Shown here piece by piece: positions 32,994-44,860 of a stretch of 64,000 nt of DNA (position 1 is its first letter; each line of letters begins with the position of its first letter). A program made the position numbers and the translations under genes. Source of the DNA: Saussurea involucrata (taxonomy: Eukaryota > Streptophyta > Magnoliopsida > Asterales > Asteraceae); NCBI GenBank assembly GCA_033807775.1, contig CM066319.1, forward strand, positions 138,930,983 to 138,994,982, read 5' to 3'. The notes beneath the pieces were generated by a model. That model saw nothing but the letters and a program-made list of their open reading frames with translations. It did no database searches and had not been told where the DNA came from.

Positions 32994-35900
32994 CTATCCG
33001 TCAAAAGGTTCTTCCTTAATGAGAAGTTCATCGAGGGTTTTTGATGTGGGAATCATCCAGTCAGGGACAGTTACTCCTTGATTCTTTTTGTTCAGAGCTT
33101 CTTCAAAAATCAAGGGCTTCAGATGTCTAGATTTAATGTCGTATCTAACTTCACACCAGTAGATGAGATCTCTGAGTTGTTCGATGGGAGTGATTGGAAG
33201 CTCAAACATGCGTTGAAAGTGATGATTTCCTTGGTAGTCTAGAAAGAATATACCATAGGGATCACTTACAACTTTGCCAGGAATGAAAGTTTCTCCAGGT
33301 GGTAGGGAGGTGTCAAGCGCTGAGAGATCGGCATCAGGGCCAAGAACTTCAGCACGAGAGAAACCAATACCTGTTTCATTCCGTATAGGAGGACCTGAGT
33401 TTGAGGCTTTCTTTTCCTTTGCAGAGACTCTTCTTTGTTGAGGAGGAAGAAGAGTGGAAGGAGGAATATCCACAGCAGAAGAAACCAAGTCGATCTGAGT
33501 ATTTAAAATTTTCTCGACATGGCTCTTGAATTTTGGGCGTGATCCCTGAATGGCTAATTTCACTTCCAACCATTCATAGAAACCAAACTTCTCTAAAGTA
33601 GCAGCATAGAAGGTTTGCTTGGTTTTGTCTTCTCTGAATACATCAACTTCAACAACAGGAACGTCTACGAACAGTCTTCCTCTGATGTTTACTTTGATGA
33701 TTTTGGATGGTCGAGATCGATAGTTCAGCATTTCTTTACACCATTTCAAAGTCGTATCAGATACTTTCGTCTTTTCTTCAACGATCCTTTGGGCATCATC
33801 CCATAGCTGACGTTGGACATCAATGGGAGTTCTTTTCAGCGCGGGGTCTTTCACCGATTGTTGGACAAGCTGGATGGCAAGAGCCTTATCTTTTTCTTCG
33901 GCTTTCTTCTTTTCGGCGAGTAATCTTTTAGCTCTTAGATGATCCTCATATTCTTTCCTTGAGATCCTGAACTTTGTGGGAGCAGGGATTTGGTCACGAG
34001 GAAGAATGATTCGCTGATCTTCGAGCTATTTGATCATTTCATCTCTCTTTTCTTGATCCTCTTCACTCAGCTTTTGAGGAGCCAAGGAAGGTCTGATTTG
34101 GTGAGAGAGCAGATGTTCTTCAGGTTCATCAGTCTCAGTGGTTAAATCCAAGACTGGGATTATTTCTTCAGCTCTTGTGGCTGGGATTATTCCTGGTGCA
34201 GCTGTAGAGACTTCAGCTGGATCCTTAAGCAAGGGAGAGGACTAGCTGAAACACAGCGATCGTTTAAGTAAGAAGAGTTGGGCAAGAAAGAGATAGAGAA
34301 AGAATGGGGTTTAAGTGTATAGAGGTTTTATGGATAGAAGGATTGAGATTGAGAAGGGATAGAGGAGGGATGCAGTGTAAGGGAATAGGAGGTAGTGTAC
34401 CTGACAAACTGGATTTTGAAGCAAGATCATCAGATTGTCTTCTGCAGCAAGGCCTTTGTTTTTGCCTTTGTCAGCTTCAGACGCTGCAGGCTTTGTCTTC
34501 TTCCCTGATGGTTCGTTTATCGAAATCCCTTTGAGAGATGTAGTCTTCTGAACAGACTGGATGATAAAGGAGTCATCATCATCATCGTCATCATCATCAT
34601 TCTTTGGAGAAGAAGATGGTTCATCATCAGAGATGTCGACAGCTTCATCGTCTTCAGCTTCGTCTTCATCAGATTCAACCTCTTCAGCGTAGGGTGAGGT
34701 TACATCAGCAGTAGCTTCAATGTTCTGCTCTTTGAGTTGCTCCCCCTCAGATTCAGAGGGAGGTTTCTCGGTTTCCTCAGGGTTTTCAACTCCCTGAGGT
34801 CGTGAAGTAGAAGTACCAGCAGCAGCAGTTTCAATACCCTCCCCCTCAGCATGAGGAGGGTCTTCTTTATTTTTCTTCTCCCCCTCATCATTATAGGAAA
34901 GGTCTTCTTTAGGCTTCTCCCCCTCTTCCACATCATGGTTGGGGGAGGTAACGGACTTTTCAGCGGTAGCAGCAGCCATAGGATTACTGTCTTCTTGGCC
35001 AGTAATTCTTATGCAGTTTTCAATCGCTGTTACTCTGTCTTCTAGGCCAGTAAGAGCAGGACTGATCTTTTTGAGATCATCTCGATCGACCTGAGTGAAA
35101 TGAGAAGTTGGGGTGTTCAGGCGATCGAGCACTTTCTGAACAATCTCTTTGACTGCAGAGACTTCAGTCTTGATCGTGGAAACTTCACCCTTAAGAGAAC
35201 CAACCTCTGTCTTCAATGATGTGACTTCATTGGACAGAGAGGTGAAGTTTGTTGAGAGAGTGGTGGTGGCGGTTGAGTTTTCAGCGAGGGTGGTAGCAAA
35301 TTTAGCAATGCTACCATCCACCTTCTCTAGATCAGCTCTAGAGCCTTTCTTTTCGACCTCAGTGGTCAATGTCTTCAAGTTCTCTCCAGCGTTTGTAACC
35401 GCTGAAGAGTTGGCAGTGAGAGTGTTGTTGAAAGACTCCATCTTTGTTTCCAGGACTGTCAGGGAGGTGTTGATATCCCCCAAATTAGGACCTGAAAAAG
35501 TTATCAACTTATGAACAGAGGAAAGCTCAGAAGTTTGGGGTTGAGAGAGAGAAGTGTGTGGGAATTTGTGTATACATGCAGGCGGGATGGCGAAGTTGTC
35601 GAAACCTCGATGTCTTGAAAAGGTTTCGTAGTCGTCTTCAATATTTCCTAGACGACTGGAAGTACCTGCAGGTCCTGTGGTGTGTCCTATTATCCTCTGA
35701 AAATGTTCAGCAGTAGTGTCGCTGAGGATGACGGTTGTTGAGGGGAATAGGGGAATAGATTGAGTGACCAAAGAAGAGGTGAGAGGAATGGAGGATGAGA
35801 CGGTTGGATGGGTACGGGGTTCAGCGATGGATCCGCTGAAAATCACTTCAGTCTGTAGAGAGGCTGAAGGAGGTGGGTTCATTTCCATGTTTATAACTCC

Positions 35901-37085
35901 AACGTTTAGAGACGCTGAAACTGGGATGGAAGGGGTGGCTTGTTCAGCTGTGGCAGAGCGTACCACGGAACTATCCATCAACTCTTCAAGATTAGCTGAG
36001 GAGTCTTTAGCATGGGAATGCTTTGGGGGTTGCTCATTGGTTTTCTTGGTCCTTTAGGAGACAAGTTGGGAAGATGAGTGTTTCCTTTTTCTAGAAGGAG
36101 TGGAGGTTGCAGCTGGGGTATCAGCGGTGAGGATTTCCACTGAATGAGCCGCAGAAGTAGAAGAAGGAGGATTGAGAATAGATAAGAGAGTAGAGAGACG
36201 TACCTCGTTTGGCAGGGGCTTGAAGTTGAGCACCTTAGGGCCAACCTGAGAGATTTTCATGTCTCCTACTTTTGGGTAGTTATCCTTAAGGCCGGTTTGG
36301 AAGATGGCGCTGAGGAATCTTGGGTATGGAACCCATGATGGTCTATCAGCAAAATCTACTCTGAGCGCAAGATCGTCATAGATTATCGAAGCCCAGTCAA
36401 CATGGAGACCCTTCAGCAATGCATAGCCCATGGCTTGCTGAGGTTGAGCAGCTTGATCAGAGGAGCCACTCTTCGCTGTCATGAAGCTTATCAGGTGTGC
36501 GAAGATGAAGTTCATCTCGCTGGGCATCTTTGACTTCTTGATTGCAGTCAGTTTCTTCTCGGCTTTTTCATCTCTCCCTTGATCCCAAACATACTTCATT
36601 GCATCAAAGAATGCAATGAGTGTTTCTCTATCAGCATGTCTCTTGGGGTCAGGGAAAGGAACAAATTGTTTATCTTTGGTGGCAACAGGGAGATTCAGTG
36701 CTTTTCGAATGATAGCAGGGTTGATTTTGATGGTGCCAAAATCAGTGTCACAGAGGATGACATCAAGTAGTTTGGTAGGGTCTTTGGATGATGGTAGCTG
36801 AGTGTGTCTGGCGGTATACCAGAATTGAGATAATAGTAACTGATGGGTAGGAGGTGTTATGGTCAAGGCTATAGAGAGGCAACAAGTTTTCAGAAAATTC
36901 ACAGCATCGTCTAGATGTTTGACTTGTTTTTTCGGAGGAAAATCGAACAGCGCATGGAGGTTGTTTGATTTTGTAAATGAGATACCCTCAAGTTTGAACT
37001 TGACCTGAGGAGCCTTGGTGATTTCAAGTTCCTCGGCAGCAGGAGTGTTCTCAGCAGTTGGAATACCAGTAGAAGGAGCAGCCAT
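32994..37085 (-). pseudogene. Element F ORF3, nearly intact (two nonsense codons)
   Basis: ATG 37083-37085; exon 1 to 34401, intron 34242-34400, exon 2 to 32994. About 1310 codons. N-terminal domain: QVKFKLEGISF, QLLLSQFWYTARH, LLDVILCDTDFGTIKI, MPSEMNFIFAHLISFMTAK and GLHVDWASIIYDDLALRVD. Then a KRKHSS basic cluster, a Ser/Thr-rich part, GPNLGDINTSL followed by heptads (VTSLKTEVGSLKGEVSTIK), and a Glu-rich part with nine Asp. Exon 2 has LKWCKEMLNYRSRPSK, FYEWLEVKLAIQ, NETGIGFSRAEVLGPDADL and GVTVPDWMIP. Only two nonsense codons are seen, at 36054-36056 and 34026-34028, which suggests recent loss of function. No membrane segment is seen. Confidence 0.8.
34242..34400 (-). other. Intron of element F ORF3
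   Basis: Sense borders CAG|GTACAC and CAGCTAG|TCCTCT, 159 nt, phase 0, the same codon position as in B, C and G. Confidence 0.75.
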
Positions 37086-38086
37086 TTCTGTAATCAACTC
37101 AACCAAAGATCAACAAAATAAATAGTCTTAATGTGGAAATATTTGCCAATAAGATGTTTTTGAATTTTGTCCATTTCATTCAGCCAAAAATCCCTTTGAG
37201 AAAGATTAGGGTTTTTCTTGTTTTGAGAAGAGTTACAAAACGTAGAGATTATGTGTTTTCCAGTTTTCATTTGAAGAAGGAATTCTGGAAAAACATATGA
37301 AGAACAAGTTTACGAGTTTTGATATAAACTTGAAAAACAACCATGAAGGTTGTATTCATAAATTCATGAACAGAAAATGATTTTATTTTATAAAAGTTCT
37401 TTTGTTTGATCTGTTAAAAATAAACAAGTAATGTAGGTAAATAATAAGAGTATTAACCTGGTTCGTCAAGGAAGAAGATGAACAGTTTCTGGAAATTTTG
37501 TGAGCTTAAAATGCAACAGTAAATCTTTTTCTTGCTTGGAGGAGAAGTTTTTCGCGTAAAGAGAAATATATAAACCCAAAATGGATTATATAGAGAGAGT
37601 AGAGAGAGAGAAAATCTTGAGCGGGAAAAGATTTTCATCATGACACGGAAGGTAAACGAAACGTGCAAACGTGTGTCAGAAAAAGAACGTGCCAGGGCTT
37701 ATCCGTTGCGATGACGTCACAACTGTCCTTTCATATTTTAGGATGTCTCTGAGGTTTTGAGGGCTCAGGGACACTTTTGAAAATATGAAGCACTGAATAG
37801 AAATATCAGTGTTGGTTTAAGAAATTTCAAAGTATCGCTGTTAAGGAAGAGATATTCAGCGATGCAAGATGTTTTGAAATCTTTGAGTTCTAGGCGAACG
37901 TCAGCGAGTAAGAGAGAAAACATACCTTGATATCAGCGAGTTAATTTTTGTTCAGAGAGAGAATGATAGAGTGGGTTATACAAGTTGATTTTATCCTATC
38001 GCTGATCAAATGTGAACCGCTGAAGATTTTATTCTTCAAAGTTCAGCATTCCAAGCTCGCTGATGAGAAAGTTGAATCTTGTCTCA
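37086..38086 (-). promoter_or_regulatory. pol-ORF3 spacer of element F with promoter-like motifs
   Basis: In sense order: TGACGTCA (37712-37719), a CT-rich tract, TATATAATCC (37583-37592), TTTACGCG (about 37552-37559), then ORF3. It is collinear with the spacers of B and G but lacks the CACGTG present there. No ORF. Confidence 0.55.
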
Positions 38087-38613
38087 TCAAGAGAGATCAA
38101 CTAACTGATAGTCAGTTGGGATAAAATGAAGTTCTATATCACCATTCATCACATGATCTCTGATAAAATGATACCTGATTTCGATGTGTTTTGTCTTTGA
38201 GTGTAGCACTGGATTGTTGGCTATAGCGATGGCACTTGTGCTGTCGCAATAGATAGGAATTTTTGAGAGCTGAAGGTCATAGTCTAGTAGTTGATTTCTC
38301 ATCCACAAGACCTGAGAACAACACCTTCCAGCGGCTACATACTCAGCTTCAGCAGTTGAGGTGGACACTGAATTTTTCTTTTTACTTGTCCAACTCACCA
38401 GCTTTCCACCCAGGAGCTGACAGCCTCTTGTGGTGCTTTTCCTATCCAATTTGCAACCAGCAAAATCACTATCTAAATAGGTGATTAGATCAAACCCTGA
38501 GTCTTTAGGATACCAAAGACCTAGGTTCATAGTACCCTTAAGGTAATGAAAGATTCGCTTTACAGCGATCATATGAGATTCCTTAGGTTCAGCTTGATAT
38601 CGTGCACACAAAC
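38087..38613 (-). pseudogene. pol: Element F pol, RNase H end (after element G)
   Basis: Continues the F pol frame from 51562: CARYQAEPKESHMIAVKRIF, DSDFAGCKLDRKSTT, STSTAEAEYVAAGRCC, YCDSTSAIAIANNP and HFIRDHVMNG. It ends prematurely (QLVDLS) because a short deletion removed the FTKPLDE region and shifted the frame. Confidence 0.88.
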
Positions 38614-39573
38614 TGTTGGTCCCGAAGGCCTATACAAGTTTGTAGAAGGGGGGGTTGAATACAAACACACAGATTTTACTTTTCTAAATTGTTTATTGAT
38701 AAATCATTAACAATTTACAGCTTGTTGCGGAAACAAGATTAAGGATAAACCTAAATCTAAACCAGTTGGAACACTAAGGTTTCTTGCACTAAGAGAGATA
38801 AGGAAATTACTAATAATAATCTATCTTGAGATAAGAGATTGAACTTGTCCAGAGTTAGCAAGTTACTTCAAATGAAGTGGGTTCATCTCTTTATATACTG
38901 CATGCATTTAATGCAAGTCAGTATACACTTTACACGTTTCATCAGCTAGTTGGTTGCATGTCATTGACCTTGGTTGACAACCTTAGTAGCCGCATGGATG
39001 AACAGTGTAGTATCAGAATAGTTGTACGATTTCAGACAGTCGGAGGTTCTTTTCTGACATTTCGTACGGAGTCGTGCAAGGGAGGTTAAGACAAAAGTAC
39101 TTTGTACGGAGGACTTCATGATCAGCTTTCGTTGATTCAGCGATTATCATTTACTATTTAGCAAATGACAAAGTTCAGCGATAGCTGAAGTCTTGTACTT
39201 GATACTTCACGTTGAGTGGACAAATCTGAGTCTTCGCTGATCCGCATCAGTTCATTAGAAGACTTGTCGCTGGTTCTTGAGCTTGATCTTCGACTTCAGC
39301 GTAGAACCGTTTTTGACGTGAAACTTGTCTTCAGGGATCATAAGTATACAACTAACTTATCAGCAATCATCATAATGACTGAACAGACTCAGTATTAATG
39401 GTGAACAGTTTCGCTGAATGTTTAATTCAAAGAGCGAGAGTTCCTATCAGCGGTACTGTAAGATCTTAGTACTTATCAGCGATAGTGAAACTCTGATACA
39501 TATTGTTTACTTACAATTTTCACTAAGTATATAAGAGAGGTCATTATCAAATCACTGAGGGTTTGGATCAACA
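38614..39573 (-). repeat. 3' LTR of element G (960 bp)
   Basis: TGTTGGTCCCGAAGG to GGATCAACA on the plus strand. The sense TATA box AGTATATAAAGAG is at about 38889-38901. It adjoins the polypurine complement ATCTCCCCCTA (39574-39584). Confidence 0.93.
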
Positions 39574-39843
39574 ATCTCCCCCTATTTGATTATGACATAG
39601 CAACAAAGAAAATTGCTATTTAATGAAAACATAAGGATAAAAAGAACTCATAAAATATTTGTCCCTTTTACTGTTTTCTGGGATCTTTTCAGTACTGATG
39701 GAGTAAAGTACATTCGCTGAAATCTTTCTTTAAAACTTTGAATCAGGATACAAAGAGAAATGAAAAGATTACAAGTACAAGCGAAATAAATTACAAGTAC
39801 AAAAGAATAACTGATACAATAGAGAAAAGGCGATCATATCAGC
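39574..39843 (-). other. Polypurine tract and 3' untranslated part of element G
   Basis: The sense TAGGGGGAGAT (39574-39584) primes plus-strand DNA. The rest is AT-rich and non-coding, close to the same part of F. Confidence 0.75.
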
Positions 39844-41076
39844 TTATAAAGGTTCTTCCTTAATGAGAAGTTCATCAAGGGTCTTTGATGTGGGGATCAT
39901 CCAGTCTGGGACATCTTCTCCTTGATTCTTTTTCTTCAGAGCTGGTTCAAAAATCAAGGGCTTCAGGTGTCTAGCTTTGATGTTGCGTCTGACTTCACCC
40001 CCAGTATACGAGATCTCTGAGTTATTCGATGGGAGCGATGTCTAGCTCAGAGATACGTTGAAAGTGATGATTTCCATAGTAGTCTAAAAAGAATATACCA
40101 TAGGGATCACTTACAACTGTGCCAGGAATGAATGTTTCTCCAGGAGTAGAGAGGTGTCAAGCATTGAGAGATCGGCATCAGGGCCAACAATTTCAGCACG
40201 AGAGAAACCAATGCATGTTTCATTCCGAATATGAGGACCTGAACCAGAGGCTTTCTTTTTCTTATCACGGACTTTTCTTGGTTGAGGAAGAGTAGGAGGA
40301 ATATCCACAGCAGATGAAAGCAGGTCGATCTGTTTGTTTAAGATCTTCTCGACATGGCTTTTGAACTTTGAGCGCGATCCCTGAATGGATAATTTTGTTT
40401 CTAACCATTCAGAGAGACCAAACTTTTCTAAGGTAGTAGCATAGAAAGTTTGCTTGGTTTCATCATCTCTGTAGACGTCCACTTCAACAACAGGAACTTC
40501 AGCGTACAGTCTTCCTCTGATGTTTGCCTTGACGATTTTGGATGGTCTAGATCGATAGGTCATCATTTGTTTAGCCCATTCCAAAGTCGTATCAGAGACC
40601 TTGGCCTTTTCTCTAAAGATCTCTTGAGCATCATCCTATAGCTGACGTTGAACATCAATGGGAACTCTTTTCAGCTTGGGGTCTTTTATTGATCGTTGAG
40701 TAAGTTTGATGGCGTATTCTCTGTCTTTTTCTTCAGCTTCCTTTCTTTCAGCGAGTAGGCGTTCAGCTCTGAGGTGTTCCTGGTATTCATCTTTGGAAAT
40801 TCTGAACTTTGGAGGAAATGAAGGAAGTTGATCACGCCTCAGAATGATTCGCTGATCCTCGAAGCCCTTTATTATCTCCTCTCTTCTTTTCTGATCCTCT
40901 TCACTTAGCTTTTGAGGAGCTAAGGAAGGTCTGCCTCTGTGCGAGAGTAGCTGTTCTTCTGGTTCATCACTCTCAAGGATTAAATCTAAGACTGAGATTA
41001 TTTCTTCAGCAGCAGCTGGTTTTATTGAAGTCGCAGTTGTGGAGCCTTCAGCGATATCCTCAAACAGGGGAGAGGA
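39844..41076 (-). pseudogene. Element G ORF3, exon 2 (broken)
   Basis: Begins SSPLFEDIAEG after the intron. It contains DEPEEQLLSH, PSLAPQKLSEEDQKRREEII, a TAG (near 40635) replacing the Trp of QRQLW, then LEWAKQMMTYRSRPSK, LSEWLETKLSIQ and NETCIGFSRAEIVGPDADL. A base loss near 40140 shifts the frame (LLEKHSFLAQL and stop). The former end is at about 39844. Confidence 0.75.
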
Positions 41077-41215
41077 CTAGCTGAAACACAGCGATCTTAC
41101 GAGTAAGAACTTGGGTAGAATCAGATAGAGAGAATTGGTTCAAGTGTATAGGCTTGGGTAAAGGAACTGATAGTGTATGATAGAGGAGGGATGGAGTGAG
41201 AGATGATTAGTGTAC
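41077..41215 (-). other. Intron of element G ORF3
   Basis: Sense borders CAG|GTACAC and CAGCTAG|TCCTCT, 139 nt, phase 0. It is shorter than in B, C and F but at the same codon. Confidence 0.75.
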
Positions 41216-43879
41216 CTGACAAACCGGCTTTTCAAGCAAGATCATCAGATTGTCATCTTCAGCGACGCTTTTGCCTTTGCCTTTCTCAGCTCCAGAGGCT
41301 GAGGGCTTTGTCTTTGTCCGCTCCCCTGAAGGTTCATTTATTGAGATTCCCTTAAGAGCTTTGATCTTCGGAGCAGGTTTGACGATAAAGAAGTCATCGT
41401 CATCTTCGTCATCATCATCATCATTCTTTGGAGAAGAAGATGGTTCATCATCAGGGATGTCGACGGCTTCATCATCTTCTGCTTCGAATTCAGTTTTCTC
41501 AGCTTCTTCTTCGAGTTGCTCCCCCTCAGATACAGAGGCGAGCTTCTCGGTTTCCTCAGGGTTTTCATCTCCCTGAGGTCCAGCGGTGGTTTCTTCAGTA
41601 TTCGTCTTCTCTCCCCTGATAGATTCATCATGGGAAAGGTCTTCAGCGCTCTTGGCGAGGTCTTCAGCGCTTTTCTCCCCCTCTTTTTCATGATGACTGG
41701 GGGAGGAATGGCTAGATTCAGTAGTGTTGGTAGGTTCTCTGTCTTCTTGGCCAGAGAGACCTACACAAACTTCAATCTTTGCTAATCTGTCTTCAAGGCC
41801 AGAAATAGCAGGATTGATCTTCCCGAGCTCAATGCGATCTGCCGCTGTAAAATGTTCAGATTCAGGGACAGGGGCAGGAGCAGGAGTATTCACCTTGTGC
41901 AGCAGCTGTTCGATCATAGTCTTCATCGAAACAACGTCAGTCTTTACAGAGCTTAAGTCAGTCGTCAGAGTGTTGACATTTGTCTTCACAACAGACATAT
42001 CTCCCTCTAGTGTTCCAACCGATGTCTTCAGCGTTGTAAATTCGCTGGACATGGACGAAACTGAGTTTTTGAGAGAGGTGTAGTCTGTGTAGATATCAGC
42101 GAGCACCTTGGCGAAGTCACTGAGAGTCTTATCAAGTTGCTTCATGTCATCTGTGGAATCCTTCTTCTCCACCACTGTTGTCAGCTTGTTCAGATTCTCT
42201 CCAGCGTTTGTTACAGCTGTAGAGTTATTGGAGAGAGTAGTGGTGAGACCTGTCAGCTTTGTCTCCACGGACTTCAGAGAGGCGTTGATATCTCCCAAAT
42301 TAGGACCTGTAACATATAAAAACTTGTGAACAGAGGAAAGCTCAGAAGTTTGGGGTTTAGTCACAGTGTTTATGGGTTGTTGATTACCTGCAGGAGGATT
42401 GGTGAATTCATCGAAATCACGGGTTCCTGAGTAAAGTTCCATGTCATCTTCAAAAGTGCCCATGGATTTTTCTGCAGGTCCTGTCTTCATCATTCCTGGA
42501 GAATCAGCTTTATGTTCCGAGGAAATGATGGCAGCTCCAGTTAGATCTGGAGTAGAGACCAAATGAGTGGAGGGAGGAGCGAAGGATAAGAATGGGGGTT
42601 GGGTTATGAGTTCAGCGTTAGATTCGCTGAGAATCACTTCATCAGTCTTTTGAGAGACTGAAGGAGGTTGGGTCGGTTCCAAGTTTGTAACCTCAGCGTT
42701 TAGAGATGCTAAAGTTTGGATAAAAGGGATGGCTTGTTCAGGTGTGGCAGAGCGTACCACTGAACGTTCCTTCAGCTCTGCAGAAAGAGCAGAGGAGTCT
42801 TCAGCATGAGATTGCTGGGGTTGCTCCTTTGTTTTCTTGATCCTTTTAGAATCAAGTGGGGTAGATGAATGTTTCCTTTTCTTAGAAGGAGAGGATTTTG
42901 TGGCCAGGGTATCAGCGATGGGTATTGTCGCTGAAGGAGCCACAGAAGTAGAAGAAGAAGGGTTGAGAAGAGTTAAGAGGGTAGAAAGACGTACCTCATT
43001 TTCAACAGGTTTGAAGTCGAGAACCTTAGGGCCAATCTGAGAGAGTTTTAGATCGCCCTCTTGCGGATAGCTGTCCTTCAGGCCATATTGAAAGATAGCG
43101 CTGATGAATCGGGGGTAGGGAATCCAAGCAGGCCTGTCAGCGGCAGAGTCTACTCTTTGCAGCAAGTCATCATAGATGAGAGATGCCCAGTCAATGTGTA
43201 GACCTTTCAGCAGAGCGTATCCCATAGCTTGCTGAGGTTGAGCGGCTTGATCAGAAGAGCCGGTCTTAGCAGTCATGCAGCTGATAAGATGAGCGAAGAT
43301 GAAGTTCATCTCGCTGGGCATTTTTGATTTCTTCAGCAGTGTTAGCTTCTTCTCAGGCTTCTTGTCTCTGCCTATTTCCCATACATAGCCCATTGCATCA
43401 AAAAATGCAATAAGAGCGTCTTTGTCAGCGAGCTTCTTATGGTCAGGGAAAGGAACAAAAGGTTTTTCCTTTGTAGCGATGGGAAATTTCAGAGCTTTGC
43501 GAATGATGGCAGGTGTGATCTTTATCGTGCCATATTCAGTATCGCAGAGGATACAATCAACTGTTTTGGAGGGATCTTTGGCGGATGGTAGCTTAGAGTG
43601 TCTGGCAGAGTACCAGAACTGAGATAGTAGCAGCTGACTTGCAGGGGGTGAAATGGTCAGGGCTGTTGAAATGCAGTAGTTCTTCAGGAAATTCACAGCA
43701 TCTGTCAGATGTGTGACTTGCTTTCGAGGAGGAAACTCGAGAAGCGCAGAAAGGTTGTTTATCTTAGTCCAGTCTAGTTGATCAAGTTTGAACTTGACTT
43801 GTGGAGCCTTGAGGATTTCCACTTCCTCAGAGTCAGCGAAGATGTTCTCAGCGGTAGCAGGAATGTCAGACGGGGCCAT
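41216..43879 (-). CDS. Element G ORF3, exon 1 (intact, 888 codons)
   Basis: ATG 43879, open to the splice donor at 41215. N-terminal domain (about residues 25-300): QVKFKLDQLDW, QLLLSQFWYSARH, CILCDTEYGTIKITPAIIRK, MPSEMNFIFAHLISCMTAK, LLKGLHIDWASLIYDDLLQR and WIPYPRFISAIF. A bipartite-type basic cluster KKRKHS..DSKRIKKTK lies at about residues 331-347. Then a Ser/Thr/Pro-rich region; heptad-repeat coiled coil at about residues 526-658 after GPNLGDINASL; and acidic stretches including DDDDDEDDDD at about 820. Predicted role is unknown; a nuclear, oligomeric protein is inferred from the basic cluster and coiled coil. I see no signal peptide or membrane segment, so an envelope role is not supported. 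Confidence 0.8.
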
Positions 43880-44860
43880 TTCCCTGTATTAACAGTTCAA
43901 CCAAAGATGTTAACAAATAAGAATAATCTTAATGTGGAAAGAATTTCCAATAAGATGTTTCGAATTTTATCCATTTCATTCAGACACAAATGTCTTAATG
44001 AAGATTAGGGTTTTTCATGATTTTTGAAACGAAATGTAAAACCCATTTTCTTGTTTTCCAGTTTTCTATGAAGAAATAGATTCTGGAAACGAATGAAGAA
44101 CAAGTTTAAGATTTTGCATTTAAACTTGAAGAACAACCATGAAATGGTTGTGTTCATAAAACCACGAAAGAAAATGATTTCATTTTACGAAGTTCTTTTG
44201 TTTGATCTTGTTAAAACAATGAGAAGATCGGAAACAAGTTATACGCATTCGGTAATAAATAAGAACATATTAACCTTGATGTTTGATGAAGAAGATGATG
44301 AACAGTTCTTGAAGTTTTTGAAATCACAAATGCAACAGAGAATTCTTACTTGCGGAGGAAGATTGATCGCGTAAAAGAAAAATATAAACAAAGAATTTGT
44401 TTATATAGAGATTTTAGAAAGAGAAAATCTTGAGCAGGAAAAGATTTTCATCATGACACGGACACGTGTTTGCATTTGATTGGAAGTTTGAACGAGACGT
44501 GCAAACGTGTGTCAGGAAGAGAAAACGTGCCGGAGTTTTATCCGTTGCAATGACGTCACAACTGTCCTTTCATATTCTTGGTTGTCTCTGAGGTTTTGAA
44601 AAACTCAGAGATACTTTTGAAAACATGAAGCACTGAATGAAAATATTCAGTGAAGGTTTTAAGAAATTTCAAAATATCGCTGTTAAGGAAGAGATATTCA
44701 GCGATGCATTTTGTTTTGAAATCTTGCATTTTCATGCGATTGTCAGAGAGAGAACATACCTTGATATCAGTGAATCAAGTTTATTCAGAGAGAAGATGAT
44801 AGAATGGGTTATACAAGTTGATTTTATCCTTTCGCTGATCAATGTGAACCGCTGAAGATT
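43880..44860 (-). promoter_or_regulatory. pol-ORF3 spacer of element G with promoter-like motifs
   Basis: In sense order: TGACGTCA (44551-44558), CACGTG (44463-44468), TATATAAAC (44399-44407), TTTACGCG (about 44367-44374), then ORF3 about 490 bp further on. Order and spacing match B, and F apart from its missing G-box. No credible ORF. Confidence 0.55.

Noticed and set aside
41250..41785. Plus-strand ORFs over the acidic part of G ORF3
   Set aside because: They are antisense shadows of Asp/Glu/Ser codons in the real minus-strand frame.
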